Shown here in pieces: positions 7,406-13,081 of a stretch of DNA of 13,965 nt. The DNA is taken from NCBI GenBank assembly GCA_948829205.1, contig CAQLOA010000022.1, forward strand, positions 1 to 13,965. The letters run 5' to 3'. Positions within the stretch are counted from its first letter, which is position 1; every line of letters begins with the position of its first letter. Made by a program: the position numbers and the translations under genes. The notes beneath the pieces are model-generated. The model had not been told where the DNA came from. It searched no databases and saw only the letters and a program-made list of their open reading frames with translations. This DNA comes from an uncultured Eggerthellaceae bacterium (GTDB lineage: Bacteria; Actinomycetota; Coriobacteriia; Coriobacteriales; Eggerthellaceae).

Positions 7406-8035
7406 CTAGCCGACGAACCTGTCGGCGAAGTGCTTCACGATCGCCGCGCCCGTGGGCGTGCAAAGCTCGCCTTCCACGTCGCCGGCGAAGTGCGGCATGC
7501 CTTCCAGGATGTTCGCCGTGGCGGGCGCAGGAATGGGAAGCCTGCCGTGCGCGCAGTCGACGTAGCCGAGCCCGGTGGCTATGGGCGTCGCTTCCACCAC
7601 CTGGGGCGAAAGCGTCCCCAAAAGCATGGCGAAGGCGGTTATGTACCCGATGGCGAAGTCGTTGCCCACCTCGTGGAAATGCACGTGGGACTCGTCAGTG
7701 CCGTGGGCCTTGGCCTCGGCGGCGGCCAGCACGGCGTATACCCCCATGACGTCGTCGACGACCGAGGTCGGCGCGCCCGACGCCTCCACGATGCCGCGCA
7801 CGTCCTGCACGGTGCGGTGCTCGTGCTCGTGGTGGGCCTCCGGCTCGGTGCGGCCGTCGGAAAGCACGGCGAACGCGCCGTCGCCGTCCAGCTCGCCCGT
7901 TATGCCGGGCAGGCCCAGCGCGTTGAACTCGCGCACGAACGCGGCGCGCTGCTCTTCGTCCAGGTATTCCAGAAGCATGTTCGCAAGTTGCGACTTCCGC
8001 GCGCCGGCGCCGCAGTCTACAAGAAGGCTTTCCAC
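7406..8035 (-). CDS. larC: LarC-like nickel insertion protein, LarC1 half only
   Basis: LarC inserts nickel into the pyridinium bisthiocarboxylate nucleotide made by LarB and LarE. This 209-residue protein matches the LarC N-terminal domain: a His-rich loop HHEHEH at 68-73, VHFHEVG at 118-124, CAHGRLPIPAPATANILEG at 161-179 and DVEGELCTPTGAAIVKHF at 186-203. It stops (FADRFVG) where LarC proteins usually continue into a second domain, LarC2, of roughly 140 residues. The N-terminal motif, usually like LDCFSGISGDMFLGALLDLG, reads LVDCGAGARKSQLANMLLEYL here and so is altered. The GTG start at 8033-8035 lies two bases after the larB stop, with AGGTGG inside the larB end. Only 29 bases separate its stop from rhaD, so no larC2 reading frame follows. 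It may be a reduced functional form or need a LarC2 encoded elsewhere. Confidence 0.8.
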   Translation of the reverse strand: MESLLVDCGAGARKSQLANMLLEYLDEEQRAAFVREFNALGLPGITGELDGDGAFAVLSDGRTEPEAHHEHEHRTVQDVRGIVEASGAPTSVVDDVMGVYAVLAAAEAKAHGTDESHVHFHEVGNDFAIGYITAFAMLLGTLSPQVVEATPIATGLGYVDCAHGRLPIPAPATANILEGMPHFAGDVEGELCTPTGAAIVKHFADRFVG

Positions 8036-8037
8036 GG

Positions 8038-8796
8038 CTATTCGCCCACCTTTCCCATGTGGTTGATCCTGCTGGCCAGAAAGCCGGCCCCGAACCCGTT
8101 GTCTATGTTCACAACCGAAACCCCGCTGGCGCAGGAGTTCAGCATCGACAGAAGCGCCGCAACGCCGCCGAACGACGCGCCGTACCCCACGCTCGTAGGC
8201 ACGGCTATCACGGGACATTCGGCCATGCCGCCGATTATGCTGGCAAGCGCGCCCTCCATGCCTGCCACGACGATTATCACGTTCGCTTCCATTATGTCGT
8301 CCATGTGGGCGAAGGTACGGTGTATGCCGGCAACGCCCACGTCGTAGGCGCGCACCACCTCGTTGCCCAGCATCTCGGCGGTGAGCGCCGCCTCCTCGGC
8401 CACGGGCATGTCGCTGGTGCCTCCCGTGGCTACCAGCACCTTGCCGCATCCGTCAGGCTCGGGCATGCTGCCGACGATTCCTAGGCGTGCGACGTCGAAG
8501 TACTGCAGGTCGACCACGCCCGACACCAGCTGCGCCTTGTCGCGCGAAAGGCGGGTGATTATCACGTCGCCCTGGCCGGCCTGCTGCATGGCCGACACGA
8601 TCCCCGCGATCTGCTCGGCGGTCTTTCCTTCGCCGTATATCACTTCGGAAGCGCCCTGGCGCGCCTTCCTGTGAAGGTCCACCTTGGCGTATCCGATGTC
8701 CTCGAAGGGCTTCATCTTCATGGCCTCTGCGGCGTCGTCGACCGACACCTCCCCGTCCTTCACCTTCTGAAGCAGGCGCCGAAGCTCGCTAGGCAT
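8038..8796 (-). CDS. larB: LarB, nicotinate dinucleotide carboxylase/hydrolase
   Basis: LarB carboxylates nicotinic acid adenine dinucleotide at C5 of the pyridine ring and cleaves the phosphoanhydride, giving the dicarboxylate mononucleotide that LarE then sulfurates. The 252-residue protein is full length. It has an N-terminal helical part (1-100) and a PurE-like C-terminal domain with VATGGTSDMPVAEEA at 122-136, VAGMEGALASIIGGM at 177-191, PTSVGYGASFGG at 200-211 and MLNSCASGVSVVNIDNGFGA at 218-237. Cys222 in the last segment aligns with the cysteine reported to form the covalent pyridine adduct in Lactobacillus plantarum LarB. The ATG at 8794-8796 overlaps the larE stop by eight bases and has GGAGGGAGG just upstream inside larE, which indicates translational coupling. 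Confidence 0.95.
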   Translation of the reverse strand: MPSELRRLLQKVKDGEVSVDDAAEAMKMKPFEDIGYAKVDLHRKARQGASEVIYGEGKTAEQIAGIVSAMQQAGQGDVIITRLSRDKAQLVSGVVDLQYFDVARLGIVGSMPEPDGCGKVLVATGGTSDMPVAEEAALTAEMLGNEVVRAYDVGVAGIHRTFAHMDDIMEANVIIVVAGMEGALASIIGGMAECPVIAVPTSVGYGASFGGVAALLSMLNSCASGVSVVNIDNGFGAGFLASRINHMGKVGE

Positions 8797-9631
8797 CGCT
8801 GCCTCCCTCCATCGTTTCGTTCATGCTTCCCGAACGGAATCCTTCCAGGTCCACACATACGTAGACGAACCCCAGCTGCTTCATGCGGGCCGTCACCTCC
8901 AGGCGCGTGGCCGGGTCGGCAAGGCGCGCTATCTGGGTGCGCCCCACCTCTATGCGGGCCACGTCGCCGTGCACGCGCACGCGCACGGGGTCGAAGTCCA
9001 GCTTGCGCAGGTAGTCCTCGGCCTCGTCGATGCGCTTCAGCACGTCAGGGCGAAGCGGGGTCCCGTACGCCACGCGGGTGGCAAGGCACGCGCACGAGGG
9101 AGCGTCCCATACGGAAAGCCCCATGGCGCGAGACAGCTCCCTTATGTCGCCCTTCGTCATGGACGCGCCGCGCAGGGGGCTTTGCACTTCCAGCTCGGCC
9201 AGGGCCTTCGCGCCTGGACGGTAGTCGCCGGTGTCGTCCAGGTTGGTGCCGTCGGCGAGCACGTCGAAGCCTTCCGCCTTCGCAGCCTGCATGGCCAGCG
9301 CGAAGATGTCCCGCTTGCAGTGGTAGCAGCGGTCCGGCCCGTTGCCGCGCACATCGTCGTCCGCCAACGGGTCGACGTCCACGAGCAGCTGCCTTGCGCC
9401 GTGGTCCTCGCAGAACCATTCGGCCCTCTGCAGCTCGAAGGCAGGGGCAAGCACCGACCTGGCCGTCACGGCCAGCACGTTGGCGGCCCCAAGCACTTCG
9501 ACGGCCTTGGCCAGCAAAAACGACGAGTCCACACCGCCCGAGAACGCCACGGCCACGCGGCCTCGGTCGGCAAGCCATTCCTCAAGGCTTGCAAGCTTCC
9601 CGGATGCGTCGATATTCGCAGGCGTTTCCAC
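8789..9631 (-). CDS. larE: LarE, ATP-dependent sulfurtransferase of the nickel-pincer cofactor
   Basis: LarE adenylates the carboxylates of the LarB product and replaces oxygen with sulfur. The 280-residue protein has the PP-loop SGGVDSS at 31-37, DYRPGAKA at 136-143 and the C-terminal DLEGFRSGSMNET at 261-273. It carries three cysteines at family positions: Cys102 and Cys105 (PDRCYHCK) and Cys180 (DAPSCACLATR). The L. plantarum enzyme keeps only the last and sacrifices its sulfur; three-cysteine LarE proteins such as that of Thermotoga hold a [4Fe-4S] cluster and can turn over. This one is therefore predicted to be of the cluster type, fitting an anaerobe. The GTG at 9629-9631 is chosen because AAGGGAGG lies seven bases upstream and gives a length close to the family's 276. 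An ATG at 9677-9679 would add 16 residues but lacks a ribosome site. Confidence 0.92.
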   Translation of the reverse strand: METPANIDASGKLASLEEWLADRGRVAVAFSGGVDSSFLLAKAVEVLGAANVLAVTARSVLAPAFELQRAEWFCEDHGARQLLVDVDPLADDDVRGNGPDRCYHCKRDIFALAMQAAKAEGFDVLADGTNLDDTGDYRPGAKALAELEVQSPLRGASMTKGDIRELSRAMGLSVWDAPSCACLATRVAYGTPLRPDVLKRIDEAEDYLRKLDFDPVRVRVHGDVARIEVGRTQIARLADPATRLEVTARMKQLGFVYVCVDLEGFRSGSMNETMEGGSDA

Positions 9632-9680
9632 GGGGCGGCCTCCCTTCGGGCGCTCGGTTCGAGAATTCGGTCCTTCCATT

Positions 9681-9706
9681 CTATATTGCGCGGAAAACCG
9701 CGGCAA
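9681..9706 (-). promoter_or_regulatory. Candidate larE promoter overlapping an imperfect palindrome
   Basis: On the minus strand TTGCCG (9706-9701) and TATAGA (9686-9681) form a weak -35/-10 pair with a 15-base spacer. The same stretch is an imperfect palindrome: TTGCCGCGG, then TTT, then TCCGCGCAA. A repressor bound there would cover the spacer. A start near 9674 gives a leader of about 43 bases ahead of the GTG start. The palindrome is seen; the promoter and operator roles are inferred. Confidence 0.35.
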
Positions 9707-9817
9707 TTGTGGTTATAGGGTTCACACACTAGCTAATCGCGCGGGCAACTCTTAAACTAGGTCGGGCAAAATCGCAACCGAAGCCGCGGGCACGCGCCTG
9801 CGCACGAAAGGAACGAA
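9707..9817 (+). promoter_or_regulatory. Upstream region of the PPIase lipoprotein gene
   Basis: This AT-richer gap must hold the start signal for the plus-strand lipoprotein gene. TTGTGG (9707-9712) and TAGCTA (9730-9735) with a 17-base spacer are a weak candidate pair. AAAGGA, five bases before the ATG at 9818, is the ribosome site. Confidence 0.3.
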
Positions 9818-10513
9818 ATGCTTGTATCGTCCACTGCAAAGAAGATCGCAACCATAGGGATAGCGGGCGCGTTGGCCTGCGGAATGCTGGGCATGGCCGG
9901 ATGCGGAGGCTCGGCCAGCTCGTCCAGCTCGAGTTCGGCGTCCAGCTCCAGCGCCTCGTCGGCCGCTTCGTCGTCCAGCGCCGCGCAGACCAGCCTCAAG
10001 AAGGCGGCCGACCCCATCGGCGTCCATCACGCCATCATCGAGGTCGAAGGCTACGGCCCGATCTCGGTCGAGCTCGACGGCGACTCGGCGCCCGTCACCG
10101 TGCAGAACTTCATGGACCTGGCCAACGACGGGTTCTACGACGGCCTCACCTTCCACCGCATCATCGAAGGCTTCATGATGCAGGGCGGCGACCCGAAGGG
10201 CAACGGCACGGGCGGCAGCGACGAGACCATCGTGGGCGAGTTCACCGACAACGGCTACGACAACGAGCTTGAGAACGTCCGCGGCGCGATAGCTATGGCG
10301 CGGTCCAGCATGCCCGACAGCGCAAGCTCGCAGTTCTACATCGTGCACCAGGACTCCTCGTTCCTCGACGGCCAGTACGCCGTGTTCGGGCACGTCACCG
10401 ACGGCATGGACATCGTCGACGAGATCTGCACGACGGCCACCCCAACCGACCAGAACGGCACCATCCCTGCCGACCAGCAGCCCAAGATCACCAAGGTCAT
10501 CATCGTCGACTAA
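9818..10513 (+). CDS. Cyclophilin-type peptidyl-prolyl cis-trans isomerase lipoprotein
   Basis: This 231-residue secreted lipoprotein catalyses proline cis-trans isomerisation and probably helps exported proteins fold on the outer face of the membrane. Residues 1-28 are a lipoprotein signal peptide (KK, then a hydrophobic core) ending in the lipobox MAGC, so Cys29 is the acylated residue. A serine/alanine linker runs from about 32 to 58. The cyclophilin domain (about 70-231) has FHRIIEGFMMQGGDP at 112-126 with Arg114 at the catalytic arginine position, AMARS at 159-163, SSQFYI at 170-175 and FGHVTDGMDIVDEI at 190-203. A tyrosine (187) takes the place of the tryptophan that confers strong cyclosporin binding in human CypA. 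The ATG at 9818 has AAAGGA five bases upstream. It is a single-gene unit, divergent from larE and followed by a strong terminator. Confidence 0.95.
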   Translation: MLVSSTAKKIATIGIAGALACGMLGMAGCGGSASSSSSSSASSSSASSAASSSSAAQTSLKKAADPIGVHHAIIEVEGYGPISVELDGDSAPVTVQNFMDLANDGFYDGLTFHRIIEGFMMQGGDPKGNGTGGSDETIVGEFTDNGYDNELENVRGAIAMARSSMPDSASSQFYIVHQDSSFLDGQYAVFGHVTDGMDIVDEICTTATPTDQNGTIPADQQPKITKVIIVD

Positions 10514-10541
10514 CCTCGACGCGAAAGGCGCCAAACAAGGA

Positions 10542-10570
10542 AACGGCCCGGGAATCCCGGGCCGTTTTTT
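10542..10570 (+). terminator. Intrinsic terminator of the PPIase gene
   Basis: An 11-bp GC-rich stem (AACGGCCCGGG at 10542-10552 and CCCGGGCCGTT at 10556-10566, loop AAT) runs into six T bases ending at 10570. It lies 29 bases after the stop codon. On the opposite strand the stem is followed only by TTTCC, so it could act weakly on the converging amidohydrolase transcript. Confidence 0.93.
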
Positions 10571-10583
10571 CATGTGGATGAGG

Positions 10584-10613
10584 GCGTGTCGGGGAACGTT
10601 CGCCCTTGACGCG
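10584..10613 (+). repeat. Dispersed repeat unit, copy C
   Basis: The 30-base unit begins GCGTGTCGGGGAACGTTCGC and ends with CCTTGACGC and one more base. It aligns without gaps to copy A, with a few substitutions. It lies between the PPIase terminator and the 3' end of the convergent amidohydrolase gene. It has no inverted partner nearby. Confidence 0.65.
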
Positions 10614-10636
10614 CCAATCCAGAGCCTCGAAAGCTG

Positions 10637-11551
10637 CTACACCACGTGCAGCAGGCTGTTGGCGTTCTTCCAGAACACCAGCTCGCGAAGCTCAGGGTCG
10701 CCTTCGGTGGCGATCTCGACCTGTTCCACCTGGCGCTTGTAGCTCCCGAACGGATAGTCCGTGCCGAACATGACGCGGTCGCGCCCGAACAGCGAGATCA
10801 TCAGCTCGATGTCCTCGTGCGAGCGGAACGACGTGTCGACGTAGACGTTGTCCAGCCCCTCGCACAGGCCCGCGAGCCTTTCGATGTTGCCCGCGGCGGT
10901 GCCCCCGCAGTGCGCGGCCACCATGGGGATCTCGGGATGCCGGCGTGCGCATTCCGCGAAGTACTTCAAGTCGCCGAACTCGGGAGTGCAGTAGTCGTCG
11001 TTGATCTCGGGGTAGTAGTACATGCCCGCCCCGCAGTGCGACGTCATGGGCTTTCCGGTCTGCGCCCACCCCTCGAGGCACGCCTCCACCAGCGGGTCGT
11101 CCAGCGACTTCATCATGAGGACAGGGTGCAGCTTCAAGCCATAAGCCCCGCGCTCGCTGTCCTCGATAAGCTTCTTCGCAGCGTCTTCCCCAAGGCGGAA
11201 GTCGGGGAAGGTCCAGGGAAGCAGGCGCGACTCGACCATGTGCGCGACCTCGTAGTCCTCGAACGAAAGCGCCGGCATTATGGGAAGGATGTCGGCGTAC
11301 TGCACGTCGGCCTCGTCCATGTCGCGGATCATGTTCTCCATCGAGTTCACGCGGCTGCGCTCGTGGTTGATGTCTATGAACTCGCGGAGCGCCTGGTCGG
11401 TGTTCTCGGGCATGAAGGGCCCCTTGAACCCGCGTTTCTCGCGCACCTCGAACGCGTCGGGCATCTCCCGCGCCACCATGTTCTGCTTGTAGATGACGTT
11501 GTACGCGTCCTTGAATATGTCGCCGAGATGGGAATGGAAGTCTATCTTCAC
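10637..11551 (-). CDS. Amidohydrolase-family (amidohydrolase 2) metal-dependent hydrolase or decarboxylase
   Basis: This 304-residue cytoplasmic protein has the TIM-barrel metal site of the amidohydrolase 2 (ACMSD-related) family. Metal-ligand candidates are His6 and His8 (DFHSH), His172 (SHCG), His214 (AHCGG) and Asp265 (FGTDYPFG), with His142 in LKLHP nearby. Members hydrolyse ring amides or lactones, or decarboxylate aromatic and related acids without oxygen or an organic cofactor. The length is usual for the family. The start is GTG (11549-11551) with AAGGAG six bases upstream. It is divergent from a LysR-type regulator whose far side carries an AAHS-like acid transporter, which suggests an acid substrate taken up by that transporter; this is inference. 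The exact reaction cannot be named. Confidence 0.85.
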   Translation of the reverse strand: MKIDFHSHLGDIFKDAYNVIYKQNMVAREMPDAFEVREKRGFKGPFMPENTDQALREFIDINHERSRVNSMENMIRDMDEADVQYADILPIMPALSFEDYEVAHMVESRLLPWTFPDFRLGEDAAKKLIEDSERGAYGLKLHPVLMMKSLDDPLVEACLEGWAQTGKPMTSHCGAGMYYYPEINDDYCTPEFGDLKYFAECARRHPEIPMVAAHCGGTAAGNIERLAGLCEGLDNVYVDTSFRSHEDIELMISLFGRDRVMFGTDYPFGSYKRQVEQVEIATEGDPELRELVFWKNANSLLHVV

Positions 11552-11819
11552 CGCTTGCTCCTTGTCTGGTCACGTGCCGCATCGCCGCCGGCGATGCGCA
11601 TCCGGAATCGAAAGAGAGGCGTTTTATGCAATTTGCTTCATGAGATTCTATAACCCGCACGAAGAATACTAAAAATTCCAATTGCGAGGGGTGCCCCATA
11701 CGTTCTGGAATAAGCGAGGCACGCGCCTTCCTGGGCGAGGGCCTGTCGCGGAATGGAGGCTATAATCTCGGGGGAAGGCATGCGCCCCGATGCCGAAAAT
11801 CGACCGTGCGGAGGTTTCG
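11552..11819. promoter_or_regulatory. Divergent control region between the amidohydrolase gene and the LysR gene
   Basis: This gap carries signals for both genes. In the amidohydrolase leader a 9-bp hairpin (CGCATCGCC at 11578-11586, GGCGATGCG at 11590-11598) lies 26 bases ahead of the start. The candidate operator word GCAATTTGC is at 11628-11636. An AT-rich stretch contains the inverted pair ATTCT (11645-11649) and AGAAT (11663-11667), which overlaps a minus-strand TATAGA (11652-11647) that may be the amidohydrolase -10. For the regulator gene a perfect TATAAT stands at 11761-11766 without a clear -35. LysR-type regulators commonly bind such divergent regions, so this is the likely regulated site. 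Confidence 0.5.
11761..11766 (+). promoter_or_regulatory. -10 element of the LysR gene
   Basis: A perfect TATAAT lies 53 bases before the ATG at 11820. No convincing -35 hexamer is seen at 15-19 bp, so the promoter may be weak or activator-dependent. GGAGG five bases before the ATG is the ribosome site of the transcript. Confidence 0.4.
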
Positions 11820-12770
11820 ATGAATCTGGAATACCTCAAGGAGTTCGTGGAACTGGCCAAGCGCCTGAACTACACGGAGACGGCCCGCGCGCTCATGATG
11901 AGCCAGCCGACGCTGTCGAAGCACATCGGGCAGCTGGAGCGCAGCCTGAAGCTCACGCTCATCCGCCGCGACGGCAACACGCTGCGGCTGACGAACGAAG
12001 GAGGCGCGCTGCTGCCATTCGCCTACCAGGTGCTAGACGCCGTAGACGACTTCGAAGGGAAGGCGAGCGAGCTGCGTATCGCGCCGGTGCCGAAGCTCAC
12101 CATCAGCGGGCTTACCGACGAAGGGCCTTCCACCGAGGTGCTCGGCTTCCTGATCTCGCTGCTCAGCGACAAGTACGGTGCCGGATGCATCGAGGTCAAA
12201 AGCCAGTACAACCGCAACCTCATCGACACGCTGGAAGCCGAAGAGGTCGACGTCGTATACGACCCCATCCCCTTGGACGAGACCCCGCAAGACGACAGCC
12301 TTGTAAGGCTTCATGTGTCGGACCTCCATCTGGTGGCAATCGTCTCGAACGACCACGAGCTTGCCTCGCGAGACGAGGTCGCGTTGTCGGACCTCAAAGA
12401 CGAGACCTTCGCAAAGGTCGAAGGGTTGTACCTCAGCCGCTCGTGGGGATACATAGAGCAGGCCTGCGAAAGGCACGGCTTCAGCCCCAAGACCCGTTCC
12501 AGCCACTGCGCCAGCGTCGCCGAGCTTTTCTCGCTGTGCGCGTCGCTGGGCAACACCGCGCTAGTAGTGGGAAGCAATTTCGGAGACAGGCTTCCCGCAG
12601 GCATCAAGCCGTTCTGCAAGGTGCTCCACATCAGCGACTCCGATGCGGCCGTCCCGTTCTTCTTCGTCTACCGCAAGGACAACGACAACCCGGTGCTGCT
12701 CGACGCGGTTCGCAGGATGGCGGAGCTTCCGACGCCTCCGCTTTGCTTCGGCTGCAAGGATTCCGCCTAG
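11820..12770 (+). CDS. LysR-type transcriptional regulator
   Basis: This 316-residue protein has the LysR layout. An N-terminal winged helix-turn-helix covers residues 1-60 (NYTETARALMMSQPTLSKHI at 17-36, then a wing RRDGNTLRLTNEG). A linker helix follows at about 63-88. A two-lobe effector-binding domain runs from about 90 to 305 (KLTISGL, then YDPIPLDETPQDDSLVRLHV, then VVGSNFGDRLPAGI). The C-terminus carries a CFGC motif whose role is unknown. The ATG at 11820 is chosen over an earlier ATG at 11790 because GGAGG lies five bases upstream and the protein then starts MNLEYLKEF, the standard LysR opening. It is divergent from the amidohydrolase gene and upstream of an AAHS-like transporter on its own strand, so it probably controls both in response to their substrate. 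Confidence 0.93.
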   Translation: MNLEYLKEFVELAKRLNYTETARALMMSQPTLSKHIGQLERSLKLTLIRRDGNTLRLTNEGGALLPFAYQVLDAVDDFEGKASELRIAPVPKLTISGLTDEGPSTEVLGFLISLLSDKYGAGCIEVKSQYNRNLIDTLEAEEVDVVYDPIPLDETPQDDSLVRLHVSDLHLVAIVSNDHELASRDEVALSDLKDETFAKVEGLYLSRSWGYIEQACERHGFSPKTRSSHCASVAELFSLCASLGNTALVVGSNFGDRLPAGIKPFCKVLHISDSDAAVPFFFVYRKDNDNPVLLDAVRRMAELPTPPLCFGCKDSA

Positions 12771-13081
12771 TCTGCTTTGTACGGCGCGACAGGGGGCGTG
12801 ACGAGGGGCGTTCGCTTTTGACGCACAGCCTCACGCGGATGGAATAAGCGCTATTCGCTCGCGGCATGTCTTGCAACGAAATCTTCATTTCATGTATGCA
12901 TCGCAATTTGCCTAGACTTGCGGACTAGGTAGACAGGCCATGGCCCGGTTTTGGCACGCGTAATGAGAGGGCGCGGGCCGAATAGGCGTAGCGCCCGCAC
13001 AGACATGCAGCGCGACGCATCTAGGGCAGAAGGGCCATGGCCCGCAATTTGCTTGGTCAAGCTGCAGAAAAAGGAGGATCA
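12771..13081 (+). promoter_or_regulatory. Leader and control region of the AAHS-like transporter gene
   Basis: This 311-base gap has no gene. It holds repeat copy D, then two copies of GCAATTTGC (12903-12911 and 13044-13052) and two copies of GGCCATGGCCCG (12936-12947 and 13033-13044). The second of these lies in a perfect 12-base palindrome at 13032-13043. Other inverted repeats are CCTAG/CTAGG (12911-12915, 12925-12929) and GGGCGC/GCGCCC (12969-12974, 12991-12996). A weak promoter pair TTGCAA (12871-12876) and TATGCA (12895-12900, 18-base spacer) would give a leader of about 175 bases. AGGAGG four bases before the ATG at 13082 is a strong ribosome site. No terminator for the LysR gene is evident. 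Confidence 0.45.
12796..12825 (+). repeat. Dispersed repeat unit, copy D
   Basis: The unit begins GCGTGACGAGGGGCGTTCGC and ends TTTTGACGC and one more base. It is the most divergent copy but still aligns without gaps to copy A over 30 bases. A partial second match, GCGCGACAGGG, stands just before it at 12784-12794. It lies 25 bases after the LysR stop codon. Confidence 0.6.

Noticed and set aside
7377..7463. An N-terminal extension of RhaD to 7463.
   Set aside because: It overlaps the larC end, has no family similarity and no ribosome site. The ATG at 7376 gives exact agreement with E. coli RhaD active-site numbering.
7406..8449. A longer larC reading starting at 8449.
   Set aside because: The upstream part is a shadow of larB (Arg/Gly-rich, no LarC similarity). 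LarC-like sequence begins only after the larB stop, at the GTG at 8035.
9707..9817. A riboswitch or T-box upstream of the PPIase gene.
   Set aside because: The gap is short and shows no conserved aptamer-like pattern or terminator/antiterminator pair.
11753..12847. A 364-codon plus-strand frame overlapping the LysR gene.
   Set aside because: It is a shifted-frame shadow rich in Arg and Ala. The LysR frame has a clear family match and ribosome site.
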